NCBI GenBank assembly: GCA_964623815.1
Contig: CAZUVR010000011.1
Location: forward strand, 1 to 64,000
DNA length: 64,000 nucleotides
Direction of reading: 5' to 3'
Origin: Chroococcopsis sp964623815
Lineage (GTDB): Bacteria > Cyanobacteriota > Cyanobacteriia > Cyanobacteriales > Microcystaceae
Shown: positions 32,214 to 42,415 of the stretch, piece by piece
Layout of the letters: each line of letters begins with the position of its first letter
How positions within the stretch are numbered: position 1 is the stretch's first letter
Program-made: the position numbers and the translations under genes
The notes under the pieces: generated by a model
What the model was told of the DNA's origin: nothing
Database searches by the model: none
What the model saw: only the letters and a program-made list of their open reading frames with translations

Positions 32214-34875
32214 ACTACTATCCTCACTGAGGCGTAATTTCCCCTTTCCTCTTAGATACTCCCTGCCCACTATCTTGATCCTGTACGGAGGTTTATTGGG
32301 GCTGGTGTCTTTTAATCGGGAAGTGGGAGAAAGTTATCACAAAACCGAAACGATGACTAAAAATTATCTTCGGTATTCGGTCAATCGAACCGCTGCCAAT
32401 CTAGATTATCTATATCGTAGAATGGATGTAGAACAGGCGGAAATCGTTCTTAGTCAACTAGGGAGCGATCCTGACTTGGATTCAGTCCTCCTGCTGAATG
32501 AAAAAGATGTCGTCCTATTATCGAATCAATACGAGAGCAGGGGTTCCCCAATTAAAAACACTCTCGCAGCTCCTTATAAAGACTCCCTCGCGGATATAAG
32601 GAAAAGAATGGAAGGACGGGTTTTCCTATCCGAGGATAAAGAAAAGCTAATCGCTCTCTATCCCGTTCTTTTAGAGGCGTTACCCGGCGAGCTCCTTCCT
32701 TCGAGAATAGGTATTCTTTTCGTCCGCTACGATCTCGGGAAAGTGAAAAGGGAAGCCTACGAGGATGCTTTAGAGCGATCGTTAATCTTCAGTGGGCTGC
32801 TGATGCTATTGAGCTTATGTCTCTGGTTCTTCTTTCAGATTACTTTGACCAGGAGGGTGGCCCATCTAGTCACCGCCAGTAATAGTTTAGCCGACGGGCA
32901 GTTAAATGTTCGCGCTGGATTATCTGGTTCGGATGAACTCGCTCAAATATCTAAGGCGTTCGATCTCATGGCCAACCGAATCCAGAATAGTACAAAAGAG
33001 CTGAAGAAGAGCGAAGAACGCTATCATCTGGCGGTATCAGGGACTAATGACGGGCTTTGGGATTGGAATTTTTCCAGCGAAGAAGTGTATTATTCTCCAG
33101 TCTGGATGAAAATTCTCGGTTATGAAGGTGAATTCCTACCGTCACGATTATCTACCTGGTTAGAAAGGATTCACCCCGACGATAAAAAATCGATCGAGGA
33201 AGCTTTTACGGCCCACATGGAAGGCTATAGCGATATATATCAACAGGTTTATCGTCTCCAACACAAAGAGGGTTATTATATCTGGATCGAGGCGAAGGGG
33301 AGATGTTTACGGGACGAGACAGGTACACCTTGCCGGATGGTGGGAACGATCACGGATATTACTACTAAAAAGCAGGCAGAAAACGAACTGAAAAAGGCGA
33401 AAGAGATGGCCGAAATCGCCAATCGGAGCAAAAGCGAATTCTTAGCGAATATCAGTCACGAAATTCGCACGCCGATGAATGCGATTTTAGGATTTTCCGA
33501 TCTATTACAGGAACAGCTTCAAGATTCCCAATATCAAAGCTATTTAGAGGCTGTTAGTTCTAGCGGCAGGACGTTGATGGGTATTATCAACGATATTCTC
33601 GACCTCTCGAAGATCGAAGCAGGTAAACTGGTGATCGATCACGAGAAAGTAGTTATTAGACGTTTGATCGAAGAAATCCTTCATATTTTCAGCGATAGCG
33701 CTCAGAAAAAAGGTCTTAGATTAGAGGCTACGGTAGACGCTTCGGTGCCCGAGATAATTGTTATAGATGAAATCCGACTACGGCAGATCCTTTTTAACAC
33801 AGTGGGTAACGCGATTAAATTTACCGAATGGGGCAGTGTGAGTATGAAGTTACATTGCGATCGCCAGGAACCTCATACGGTGAGATTGATCTTAGAGGTG
33901 GAAGATACGGGCATCGGCATTAATCCCGAAGATAGAGAGAGAATTTTTGATGTTTTTACCCAAAGTGAAGGGCAGAGTACCCGTAAATACGGGGGGACGG
34001 GGTTAGGCTTGACCATTACCAAACGTCTAACCCAAATGCTAGGAGGGTGCATCGAGCTGAAAAGCGAATCGGGTAAAGGGAGCCGCTTCACTTTTATTTT
34101 TCCCTCCTTACCCTTTGCCGAGAGTATGGATGAGTCATCCCCCGTCGTTGCCGATTTCGATCTCGATCGATTCGTCAGTGCCAAGATTCTAGTCGTGGAC
34201 GATGTAGCCTTGAATCGACAACTGATCCGCAGTTTCTTCCAATCTACCGAACATCAAATTATAGAGGCTAGAGATGGGCTAGAAGCGATAGAGATAGCTA
34301 AAGATTACCGTCCCGATCTTATACTCATGGATCTATTAATGCCCTCTTTAGACGGTAATGAGACTATACTGAAGTTGCGTGATGATGACGTTACCCGCTC
34401 TATCCCCATAGTTATTGTGACGGCGGCTTTATTGGGAGAAATAACGCCTCAATTGCGCGATCAGTGTCAGGGCTTCCTGACTAAACCTTTATATAAAAAA
34501 GATCTGATAAAGATTTTAAAAGATATACTGCCCTTGCGCCCGGAACTTTCCGCTGATAGTGACAAGGTTGGCGAATTCACTATGAAGGCTGATCTGGGCA
34601 AGGCGATAAAAGATAAAACCTCTTTACAAGAACTTCTGAAGAAGTTAGAGGTCGAAGAAACAACAACCTGGCCAGAATTGCGCCAAACTTTAAAAGTCAG
34701 GGAGCTACGCCTATTCACGAAAAAGTTACGCACCCATGCCGAACATTATCAATCCACAATTTTGATGAATTATGTAGAGGTTTTAGAATCCTGTTTAGAG
34801 GAGTATGACGGGCCGAGACTTTTACGAACGATGGATGTTTTTCCCGAAATCCGACGCAGGTTGTTAAATTTATAA
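32200..34875 (+). CDS. membrane hybrid histidine kinase with PAS and receiver domains
   Basis: 891 residues. Two membrane helices (about 20-36 and 192-212) bracket a 155-residue periplasmic sensor. HAMP follows (213-265), then a PAS domain (270-395, NDGLWDWNF to GTITDIT), HisKA with SHEIRTPMNAILG near 417, and HATPase (NAIKF, DTGIGI, GTGLGL). A receiver near 660-780 has VVDD, LMDLLMP and the Lys in LTKPL. The last 110 residues are helical, possibly an HPt domain without an obvious phosphoryl His. The gene overlaps the binding-protein gene by 14 bases, so the two are cotranslated and probably one sensory unit. Confidence 0.9.
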   Translation: MPKFRLLSSLRRNFPFPLRYSLPTILILYGGLLGLVSFNREVGESYHKTETMTKNYLRYSVNRTAANLDYLYRRMDVEQAEIVLSQLGSDPDLDSVLLLNEKDVVLLSNQYESRGSPIKNTLAAPYKDSLADIRKRMEGRVFLSEDKEKLIALYPVLLEALPGELLPSRIGILFVRYDLGKVKREAYEDALERSLIFSGLLMLLSLCLWFFFQITLTRRVAHLVTASNSLADGQLNVRAGLSGSDELAQISKAFDLMANRIQNSTKELKKSEERYHLAVSGTNDGLWDWNFSSEEVYYSPVWMKILGYEGEFLPSRLSTWLERIHPDDKKSIEEAFTAHMEGYSDIYQQVYRLQHKEGYYIWIEAKGRCLRDETGTPCRMVGTITDITTKKQAENELKKAKEMAEIANRSKSEFLANISHEIRTPMNAILGFSDLLQEQLQDSQYQSYLEAVSSSGRTLMGIINDILDLSKIEAGKLVIDHEKVVIRRLIEEILHIFSDSAQKKGLRLEATVDASVPEIIVIDEIRLRQILFNTVGNAIKFTEWGSVSMKLHCDRQEPHTVRLILEVEDTGIGINPEDRERIFDVFTQSEGQSTRKYGGTGLGLTITKRLTQMLGGCIELKSESGKGSRFTFIFPSLPFAESMDESSPVVADFDLDRFVSAKILVVDDVALNRQLIRSFFQSTEHQIIEARDGLEAIEIAKDYRPDLILMDLLMPSLDGNETILKLRDDDVTRSIPIVIVTAALLGEITPQLRDQCQGFLTKPLYKKDLIKILKDILPLRPELSADSDKVGEFTMKADLGKAIKDKTSLQELLKKLEVEETTTWPELRQTLKVRELRLFTKKLRTHAEHYQSTILMNYVEVLESCLEEYDGPRLLRTMDVFPEIRRRLLNL

Positions 34876-34911
34876 TAATTATCGCAATTTGCACCTACCC
34901 TACCGACCTTT

Positions 34912-36123
34912 ATGACTATTCTCCCTTTGAGTTGGACAGAACTACAGTCTCTAACAAACTTCGAGATCGAGGGCGTGAACGGGCCGACTAACGCTCAATC
35001 CCGATTGCGCCTCTTTGACCGCCCGGAATCGGAAGTCCGAGTCACGCTCTACCGCGATAATCACGCTTGGTGTCCTTACTGTCAGAAAGTCTGGCTCTGG
35101 CTGGAGGAAAAAAAGATACCTTATCGGGTAGAGAAAATAACTATGTTTTGCTATGGAGATAAAGAAGCATGGTATAAACGAAAAGTTCCATCGGGTATGT
35201 TACCAGCTCTTATGTTGGATGGTCGTCTCATCACCGAAAGCGATGACATCTTAATCGCCCTAGAAAGAGCTTTCGGGCCTTTAAATCGAGCGATGGAAGC
35301 TGTTGAAGTTATCCCCCTCCGACGATTGGAGCGGATGTTATTCAGGGCATGGTGTACCTGGCTCTGTTATAAAGCTCGCTCTATAAGGGAAGAACAGTAC
35401 AATCGGGAAGGATTCCTAGAAGCCGTCGCCACAGTGGAAAAAGCTTTAGCTAGTACTCCGGGCCCTTATTTCCTCGATGATTTCAGCGTCGTCGATGTAA
35501 TTTTCACGCCTTATGTAGAACGCATGAACGCCAGTCTTTATTACTATAAGGGCTATTCCCTGCGAGAGAAGAACCCCTATCTATCCGCCTGGTTCGACGC
35601 GATGGAAAGCCGCATTACTTACCGGGGTACTCAAAGCGATTTTCACACCCACGTCCACGATTTACCCCCGCAGATGGGCGGATGTTGGTCGAACGAGGAA
35701 CCTGAGGCGCTAATTAATCAGAAACGAGTAGATAACGGCCCCTGGTTCGGATTGCCCGATGTTACCTATCCCGAACCAGAAACTTCTACAGCCGAAGCTC
35801 TGGCAAGAGTCATCAAACACCGGGCTAATATTATTAAGGTTAACCCCGCCGATAAAGATTTGTTCGATCCTGCCCTGCGCTCTGCCCTAACCTATATGAT
35901 AACGGGTGAAGTTTGTACCCCCCCGCCCGGTTCGGATTCCGCACTGCGTTATTTGCGCGATCGCATTAACGTCCCCCGGGATATGTCCATCTACGCAGCT
36001 AAACGGCTGAGAGAATCCCTCGAATTCACCGCCGCTTTAGTGGGCACCAGTCAGGGGGTTCCAATTCCCGTACAACACCGCCGCGATCAAAATCCCGCTA
36101 ACTTCGCTGAAGAGGCTTTTTGA
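34912..36123 (+). CDS. glutathione S-transferase-family protein
   Basis: 403 residues. A thioredoxin-like N-terminal domain has HAWCPYCQKVWLWLEEKKIPY, a CPYC redox motif unlike the Ser/Tyr of classical GSTs and closer to glutaredoxin-type or omega-class enzymes. The GST all-helical domain follows with SGMLPALMLDGRLITESDDIL. The C-terminal 150 residues (from about 255) are an extra region with no recognised motif. Thiol transfer or deglutathionylation is a reasonable inference. It lies 36 bases after the kinase gene; a link to it is not shown. It overlaps the opposite kinase gene's end by 37 bases. Confidence 0.8.
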   Translation: MTILPLSWTELQSLTNFEIEGVNGPTNAQSRLRLFDRPESEVRVTLYRDNHAWCPYCQKVWLWLEEKKIPYRVEKITMFCYGDKEAWYKRKVPSGMLPALMLDGRLITESDDILIALERAFGPLNRAMEAVEVIPLRRLERMLFRAWCTWLCYKARSIREEQYNREGFLEAVATVEKALASTPGPYFLDDFSVVDVIFTPYVERMNASLYYYKGYSLREKNPYLSAWFDAMESRITYRGTQSDFHTHVHDLPPQMGGCWSNEEPEALINQKRVDNGPWFGLPDVTYPEPETSTAEALARVIKHRANIIKVNPADKDLFDPALRSALTYMITGEVCTPPPGSDSALRYLRDRINVPRDMSIYAAKRLRESLEFTAALVGTSQGVPIPVQHRRDQNPANFAEEAF

Positions 36124-37214
36124 CCTGCATTGACATTAAAAATTCTGACAGTCACTTCCGTACCCCGATTAACTTCACTTACGATCTCCATAGTCCCCCC
36201 TAATAATTTCGCTGAACGTTGGGCGATAATCAATCCTAATCCAGTACCGGGAATATTGCCCACGTTACTCCCTCTCTGAAAAGGCTCCCATAATTTCGCT
36301 AAATCTTTTCGCGGGATACCGATACCCTGATCGATAACTTTAAAACATAACTCTTGTCCCTCATAGAAGAGTAATAATCTTATAACTCCCCCAACCGGCG
36401 AATATTTGATAGCATTAGAGATTAAATTATCTAATATATGTTTTAGTAAGATTTCGTTTAAAGATACTAAATAATCTCCCTCTTGATAGCAAAAATTAAA
36501 TTGATGGCTACAGTTACTGATTAACTGATGAGACTGGATTAACTGATGACAGAAATCGATTAAATTAATCTGCTCGTAATCCATATTTCTTAAACTTGAT
36601 TCTGTTTGACCTAAGACTAGAATATCTTCTACTAGGGCGTTTAGATAATTAACCGCCTTACCTATCTGCTCGAAACCGTGTTTTTTCTTTTCCGTCTCCC
36701 ATTGAGATTCATATTTTTGTAACAGTTGACTCCAAGCTTTGATCTGAGTCAGAGGGTTACGAAACTCGTGGGAAAAAAAGGACATGAAAGATTGTGCTTT
36801 GTCGTAATTTTCGGTAGCAGTTATTTCTTCACATCTATCTAGTTGCATCTCGTATCTCATTAAGGCTAGTTCGATTACGGATTCTAGCTGTTGAAGAGTA
36901 CAGGGATAGAAGATATAACCGTATATGCCAGAAAATAAAGTATTTTTACTAAAATTTCTGCCAGGGTCACGACTTAGATAAATCAGAGGTTTGTTAGTAC
37001 GATCATAAATGGATTTGGCTACCTGGATAGACTGGAATTTATCTCGGCTGAGAACGTCAATAATTATCAAATCGGGAATAATGTCAATAGAGAGAGAGAG
37101 AGATTCTTGAAAAGAGTTGGTGGTCACGTTATAGTTTAAGCTTTGCAGTTGATTGGCGATCGTCGAGGCTACGATCGCATCATCCTCTACCAGGAAAACC
37201 CTCTTCCTAACCAT
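36087..37214 (-). CDS. response-regulator/histidine-kinase fusion (REC-HisKA-HATPase)
   Basis: 375 residues, cytosolic. A receiver (3-120) with LVEDD and the phospho-Asp in LIIIDVLS is followed by HisKA with FFSHEFRNPLTQIKAW near residue 155 and a HATPase domain (NLISNAIKYS, DQGIGIP, GTGLGL). In the receiver the conserved Lys of the KPF motif is replaced (YIFYPCT), so its switching may be atypical. Such REC-first kinases are common in cyanobacterial phosphorelays. No output domain is present. The 3' end overlaps the GST gene tail to tail. Confidence 0.88.
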   Translation of the reverse strand: MVRKRVFLVEDDAIVASTIANQLQSLNYNVTTNSFQESLSLSIDIIPDLIIIDVLSRDKFQSIQVAKSIYDRTNKPLIYLSRDPGRNFSKNTLFSGIYGYIFYPCTLQQLESVIELALMRYEMQLDRCEEITATENYDKAQSFMSFFSHEFRNPLTQIKAWSQLLQKYESQWETEKKKHGFEQIGKAVNYLNALVEDILVLGQTESSLRNMDYEQINLIDFCHQLIQSHQLISNCSHQFNFCYQEGDYLVSLNEILLKHILDNLISNAIKYSPVGGVIRLLLFYEGQELCFKVIDQGIGIPRKDLAKLWEPFQRGSNVGNIPGTGLGLIIAQRSAKLLGGTMEIVSEVNRGTEVTVRIFNVNAGQKASSAKLAGF

Positions 37215-37388
37215 CAGAGCTATCTAGGGAACATTTTATTAATTTCTTATTTTACTAAACTAAACAAAATAAATTGTCTCTAATAAGTAGTATTTTTCAA
37301 TACCAAAAGCGAGAAACAGTCACAAGAATCTGACAATATTTAAGAATCAATTTGATACCATTGAGGAGAAGTTATCCCGATCATCACC

Positions 37389-39614
37389 ATGTCTCAGCCT
37401 CTCTATGTAGCCTTCATCTGGCATCAACACCAACCTCTGTATAAATCAACAGCCGTGTCCACAGAGACGGCTGCACAGTATCGGATGCCTTGGGTGAGAC
37501 TACATGGAGTTAAAGACTATCTCGATTTAATCCTCATCCTCGAAGGCTATCCCAAACTACACCAAACCGTCAATCTCGTTCCCTCCTTAATCTTACAGTT
37601 AGAGGATTACGTCAGTGGTATAGCGATCGATCCTTATCTCGCCCTCACCGTCACCCCAGAAACCCAGCTCACCCAAGCGCAAAAACACTTTATCCTTGAT
37701 CACTTCTTCGACGCTAATCATCATACCCTGATCGACCCCCATACCCGTTACGCCCAGCTCTACAACCAACGTCAGGAGAAAGGAAATTCCTGGTGTTTAA
37801 CCAATTGGACATTACAAGATTACAGCGATCTTCTGGCGTGGCATAATTTAGCCTGGATCGATCCTATATTCTGGAATGATCCAGAAATAGCCAAATGGTT
37901 ACAACAAGGGGAGAATTTTAGTTTAAGCGATCGACAGCGGATTATCTCTAAACAAAGGCAGATTATCAAGCGCATCATCGGGCAACATAAAAAGATGCAA
38001 GAATCGGGACAGATAGAAATCATCACCAGTCCTTACACCCATCCCATCTTACCCCTGTTAGCCGATTCGGAAGCGGCGCGGGTGGCAGTACCGAAAATTT
38101 CCTTACCCCACCGTCGCTTTCAATGGCCAGAAGATATAGAGCGGCATTTAAGGAAAGCTTGGGAAATATATAACGATCGCTTCGGATGCTCTCCGCAAGG
38201 TTTATGGCCGTCGGAAGAATCCGTCAGCCCCGCTATCTTACCCTATGTAGCCCGACAGGGGTTTAAGTGGTTATGTTCCGATGAGGGGGTATTAGGTAAC
38301 ACGTTAAAACACTTTTTCCATCGCAATGAAGAGGGCACACTAACCGAGCCAGAATTATTATACCGCCCCTATCGTTTGAGTACGCCGGATGGGGAATTAG
38401 CGATCGTTTTCCGCGATCACCGTCTCTCGGATCTGATAGGGTTTACCTATAGTGGCATGAATCCCGTTAGCGCAGCCGAAGACTTAATCAAGCACTTAGA
38501 TAATATTGCTTCTGCCCTGCCAGAAGATATGGAAACCCCAGCTTTAGTAACTATTGCCCTCGACGGCGAGAATTGTTGGGAGAGTTATCAACAGGATGGA
38601 TTACCTTTCTTAGAGGCGCTATATGGGAAACTGAGCCAGCATAAAGGGATTCAATCGGTGACGGTGCGGGAGTATTTAGATAAGTATCCGCCTAAGCATA
38701 GTATAGCCCCCGAAAATTTACATAGTGGCTCGTGGATCGATGCTAACTTCACCACTTGGATAGGGGATAAGGTGAAAAATAGAGCCTGGGATTATTTAGC
38801 GGCGGCGAGAGAGATATTGGCCGCCCATCCGGAAGCAACCGAGGAGAATAATCCGGAGGCTTGGGAGGCTCTCTATGCCGCAGAAGGTTCTGATTGGTTC
38901 TGGTGGTTCGGCGAGGGTCATTCTTCTAATCATGATGAGATATTCGATCGCTTGTTCCGTGAGCATCTTATCGCCCTGTACCGGGCCCTGAATGAACCGA
39001 TTCCCAGTTATCTATTACAACCCCTTGAGGATCATCATCGCAAGCCAACCCATCTACCGGAAAGTTTTATCCATCCGATTATCGACGGTTTTGGCGATGA
39101 GCAGGATTGGGATAAAGCGGGGCGTATCGAGATAGGTGGGGCGAGTGGTACGATGCACCAGAGTACGCTCGTCCAGCGTATACTATACGGTTGGGATCAT
39201 GTGGGTTTTTATCTCCGCTTTGACTATAAATCTGGGGCGAAAATTGGTCAGGATATACCCTCGCAACTTCATCTAGTTTGGTATTTTGATAATATCTACC
39301 GTCTGCAAAGCCCGATACCGTTAAAGGGTGTGCCGCAACGCCCGCCGCTTAACTACGGTTATCATTACCATTTACACATAGACTTAGCATCGGAAACGGT
39401 TTGCTTTCAGCAGGCGGGTGAATATCATAAATGGGAGACTCGTCCTAGTGCTGCCAAGGCTTCATTCAATCAATGTTTAGAATTAATTATGCCTTGGGAG
39501 GATATGCACATCGAACCTGATTACAATCTCCATTTGTTAACCCTTATGGCGGAGGCGGGTAATTTTAGGGATTTCCTTCCTCAAGGGCAGTTGGTGCATT
39601 TAAAACGTCCCTAA
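37389..39614 (+). CDS. GH57 glycoside hydrolase (alpha-amylase/4-alpha-glucanotransferase type)
   Basis: 741 residues, no signal peptide. The N-terminal motif FIWHQHQPLYK is the GH57 block 1. GLWPSEESVSP carries the likely catalytic Glu and TIALDGENCWE the catalytic Asp. A helical domain and a C-terminal beta domain follow. GH57 enzymes act on alpha-1,4 or alpha-1,6 glucans in the cytosol. Together with the two GH13 enzymes at 12.8-16.5 kb this adds to glycogen turnover. The exact specificity is not deducible. Confidence 0.88.
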   Translation: MSQPLYVAFIWHQHQPLYKSTAVSTETAAQYRMPWVRLHGVKDYLDLILILEGYPKLHQTVNLVPSLILQLEDYVSGIAIDPYLALTVTPETQLTQAQKHFILDHFFDANHHTLIDPHTRYAQLYNQRQEKGNSWCLTNWTLQDYSDLLAWHNLAWIDPIFWNDPEIAKWLQQGENFSLSDRQRIISKQRQIIKRIIGQHKKMQESGQIEIITSPYTHPILPLLADSEAARVAVPKISLPHRRFQWPEDIERHLRKAWEIYNDRFGCSPQGLWPSEESVSPAILPYVARQGFKWLCSDEGVLGNTLKHFFHRNEEGTLTEPELLYRPYRLSTPDGELAIVFRDHRLSDLIGFTYSGMNPVSAAEDLIKHLDNIASALPEDMETPALVTIALDGENCWESYQQDGLPFLEALYGKLSQHKGIQSVTVREYLDKYPPKHSIAPENLHSGSWIDANFTTWIGDKVKNRAWDYLAAAREILAAHPEATEENNPEAWEALYAAEGSDWFWWFGEGHSSNHDEIFDRLFREHLIALYRALNEPIPSYLLQPLEDHHRKPTHLPESFIHPIIDGFGDEQDWDKAGRIEIGGASGTMHQSTLVQRILYGWDHVGFYLRFDYKSGAKIGQDIPSQLHLVWYFDNIYRLQSPIPLKGVPQRPPLNYGYHYHLHIDLASETVCFQQAGEYHKWETRPSAAKASFNQCLELIMPWEDMHIEPDYNLHLLTLMAEAGNFRDFLPQGQLVHLKRP

Positions 39615-39645
39615 TTTACCATCTGGAAATAGCCCAGGGTGAAGA

Positions 39646-39662
39646 CGGCTCAAGGGGAGCCG
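39646..39662 (+). terminator. weak hairpin terminator after the GH57 gene
   Basis: CGGCTC (39646-39651) and GAGCCG (39657-39662) form a 6-bp GC-rich stem with a 5-base loop. The sequence CCATCTGTTTTAAAA follows. It is 32 bases past the stop codon. Short and with a poor T-tract, so only moderately supported. Confidence 0.4.
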
Positions 39663-39710
39663 CCATCTGTTTTAAAATTAATAATTACTGAACTCCCCCA
39701 AAAATCAGAA

Positions 39711-41339
39711 TCACAAAATGAAATCCGTAGAAAGGAAATTCGATTTCCTTTCTCTGATGATTTCGGTAATGATGGAATTGTTTAGTTCGTTCTGTTTGGC
39801 TGCCAGTAGGGTGCGAATAGAGAACGATCGCAAGGCATCGCTCACCGATAATGTACCTACCGCTGAGTCTTTCCTCCCGGTAAAGGGGAAGCTATCCGGC
39901 CCGCGCTGAGACTGACAGTTAATGTTAACCCGACAGACTTGATTGACCAGGGGATCGATTAATTCCGCGATCGCATCCGTATCCTCTCCGAAGATACTCA
40001 CCTGTTGACCGTAGTTAGAATTGACTATGTACTCGATCGGCGTGGACAGATCATCATAGGGTACGATCGGTACTACCGGCCCGAATTGTTCCTCGTAATA
40101 GAGTCGCATCTGCTCGTTAACCGGATAGACTACCGCCGGATGAAAGAAAGATTCATTCACCGTACCGCCATCGCTATTGATCACCTCGGCACCGAATTTC
40201 TTAGCGTCCTCTACTAACTCGGTAAAGTATTTAGCCTTACCCGGTTCCCCGATGGGTGTAATCTGTACCCCTTCATCCCAGGGTAATCCGATTTTCAAGC
40301 GGTTAACGGCTGCCGCGAATAATTCCAAGAACTTATCGGCTATCTGACGATGCACGAAGAGGATTTTCAGAGCGGTGCAGCGTTGTCCGTTATACGAGAG
40401 GGTGCCGAGGATACATTCTCTCACTGTTAATTCTAAATCTGCCGAAGGCAGGATGATTCCCGGATTTTTAGCCTCCAACCCCAAGATAGAGCGCAATCGG
40501 TTCGGTTGCGGGTGCTGTTTTTCGAGAGCGTTAGCCGCTTTTCTGGAACCGATGAAGGCGAGGGCATCTACCTGGCCCGAAGCCATGAGGGGCGGGGTGA
40601 CGGTACGGCCAGAACCATAGACGGTGTTAACTACCCCCGGCGGAAAGGCTTCACGGAAAGCCTCTAGTAGGGGATACAGTAAGAGGGTGCCGGGGCGGGG
40701 GGATTTGATCACTACCGTATTGCCCATGATCAGCGCCGGAATAAGGGTAGTAAAGGTTTCATTGAGGGGGTAATTAGACGGCCCCATACAGAGAACAACA
40801 CCTAGGGGGGCGCGTCTTATCTGGCCGATGACTCCCTCGGTAATCTCGAAACGGGAAGAAACACGATCGAGATTTTTTAAAGCGTCGATCGTATCGGCTA
40901 TATAATCCAGGGTACGATCGAACTCTTTCAGCGAGTCGGCGTAGGATTTACAAATTTCCCACATGAGAATCTTCACCACTTCGTCCCGTTTCGCTTTCAT
41001 GCGATAGGCGAAATCCTGTACCCTTTCTATCCTCTGACTTACGGACATGGTTGCCCACAATCCCCGCCCCCGATTATAAGCTCTGACGGCGGCATCGAGG
41101 CAGGCTAAGGATTCTTCCTCCGTAAATAGGGGGAATTGACCGATTACCACGCTCTTTAACCCCTGCTCGCTTTCAATATATACGGGAGAGTAGACGGTTT
41201 CTAGTTCTCCCCCCCAAAGCCGTATTTCTCCATCGATGAGATATTGGGTTTGATTGATGGGGGCGTTGAGCCGAAAAGCTTCGGGTATCTTATCGGCGGT
41301 GGTGAATAGGTCAGCTACTTGCTGTTGTATGGTCGGCAT
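39711..41339 (-). CDS. aldehyde dehydrogenase, probably NADP-dependent non-phosphorylating GAPDH-like
   Basis: 542 residues of the ALDH fold. The catalytic Cys is in YNGQRCTALK, the general-base Glu is in LGLEAKNPGI, and NAD(P) contacts are in VVIKSPRPGT. PLGVVLCMGPSNYPLNE and PDSFPFTGRKDSAVG resemble GapN-type enzymes, which oxidise glyceraldehyde-3-phosphate to 3-phosphoglycerate and make NADPH. That substrate is inferred by resemblance; other aldehydes are possible. The gene is monocistronic and converges on the GH57 gene. Confidence 0.75.
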   Translation of the reverse strand: MPTIQQQVADLFTTADKIPEAFRLNAPINQTQYLIDGEIRLWGGELETVYSPVYIESEQGLKSVVIGQFPLFTEEESLACLDAAVRAYNRGRGLWATMSVSQRIERVQDFAYRMKAKRDEVVKILMWEICKSYADSLKEFDRTLDYIADTIDALKNLDRVSSRFEITEGVIGQIRRAPLGVVLCMGPSNYPLNETFTTLIPALIMGNTVVIKSPRPGTLLLYPLLEAFREAFPPGVVNTVYGSGRTVTPPLMASGQVDALAFIGSRKAANALEKQHPQPNRLRSILGLEAKNPGIILPSADLELTVRECILGTLSYNGQRCTALKILFVHRQIADKFLELFAAAVNRLKIGLPWDEGVQITPIGEPGKAKYFTELVEDAKKFGAEVINSDGGTVNESFFHPAVVYPVNEQMRLYYEEQFGPVVPIVPYDDLSTPIEYIVNSNYGQQVSIFGEDTDAIAELIDPLVNQVCRVNINCQSQRGPDSFPFTGRKDSAVGTLSVSDALRSFSIRTLLAAKQNELNNSIITEIIRERKSNFLSTDFIL

Positions 41340-41511
41340 ATTGTTTAATTGGAAATAGGAGCGATCGTTTGATTCCTAATATCTTGATCTATAAATAGGT
41401 TTTGAGGTCTTGCCCTCTGACTAATTAATATCGGTCAATCCCGATCGACTGCCTAAAATTTAATAATTACTTTCCAAAAGAATTGAGATTACCATCACGC
41501 TCCTTAAGAAT

Positions 41512-42411
41512 ATGAAGGCAAAATCGGCTCGTTTTTACACATTACTGTCTATATTGGCTGCTATCGTTACGATCGCTCTTAAATACGGGGCGTATAAATT
41601 AACTGGCTCGGTGGGGCTTCTCTCCGATGCCTTAGAGTCGATCATTAATTTAGTTACGGCTTTATTCGCTTTTTGGGCTGTATCTTTCGCCGCCAAACCA
41701 CCAGACGAGCAGCATCAATTCGGACACAATAAAGCCGAGTATTTTTCCAGCGGTTTAGAGAGCGCGTTAATTGTGGTGGCGGCTATCAGTATCGCCATCG
41801 CCGCAGGGCAGAGATTATTAGCTCCTCAACCGATAGAGAATGCCGATTTGGGTTTGCTGCTATCGGTTATTGCCAGCGCCATCAATGGTGGCGTAGCCTG
41901 GACTCTATTGCGGGCCGGTAAGCGACTTCGTTCTATCACTTTGAAAGCCGATGCCCATCATTTACTAACCGATGTCTGGACTTCTGTGGGTGTAGTTATC
42001 GGTATTTTTTTAGTCAAGCTGACGGGGTGGCTGGTTTTAGATCCGATAATCGCCCTCTTAGTGGCACTCAATATCATCTGGGCGGGCTTTCAATTATTAA
42101 AGGAAACGGGTTCAGGGTTATTAGATACCTCTATACCTCAAGAAGAGGTGGAAATAGTGCGGGCTATTCTCTCAAGTTACGATCCTCAAGGGATTCTATT
42201 TCACGCTCTCAGAAGTAGGGTGGCTGGTTCGCGTCGTTTTATTACCTTTCACGTCTTGGTGCCTGGTAATTGGACGGTTCAGCGTGGGCACTCCCTCTGT
42301 GAGGAGATAGAGATGAAAATTATCGATTCTCTGCCGGGTAGCGTGGTGATTACTCATTTAGAACCAAAAGAAGACGAATCTTCCTGGCAAGATCAGGGAC
42401 TCGATCGATAA
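41512..42411 (+). CDS. cation diffusion facilitator (CDF) transporter
   Basis: 299 residues with six membrane helices and a cytosolic C-terminal ferredoxin-like domain. Metal-site motifs are SDALESIINL on helix 2 and ADAHHLLTDVWTSVG on helix 5 (HxxxD). CDF proteins exchange Zn2+, Fe2+, Co2+ or Cd2+ for protons and export metal from the cytosol. It is not in an operon, and no metal regulator is adjacent. The metal is not deducible from the sequence. Confidence 0.88.
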   Translation: MKAKSARFYTLLSILAAIVTIALKYGAYKLTGSVGLLSDALESIINLVTALFAFWAVSFAAKPPDEQHQFGHNKAEYFSSGLESALIVVAAISIAIAAGQRLLAPQPIENADLGLLLSVIASAINGGVAWTLLRAGKRLRSITLKADAHHLLTDVWTSVGVVIGIFLVKLTGWLVLDPIIALLVALNIIWAGFQLLKETGSGLLDTSIPQEEVEIVRAILSSYDPQGILFHALRSRVAGSRRFITFHVLVPGNWTVQRGHSLCEEIEMKIIDSLPGSVVITHLEPKEDESSWQDQGLDR

Positions 42412-42415
42412 TAAT

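Noticed and set aside
37090..37103. AG microsatellite
   Set aside because: It lies in a kinase gene and encodes a Leu-Ser run. Too short to be a contingency locus.
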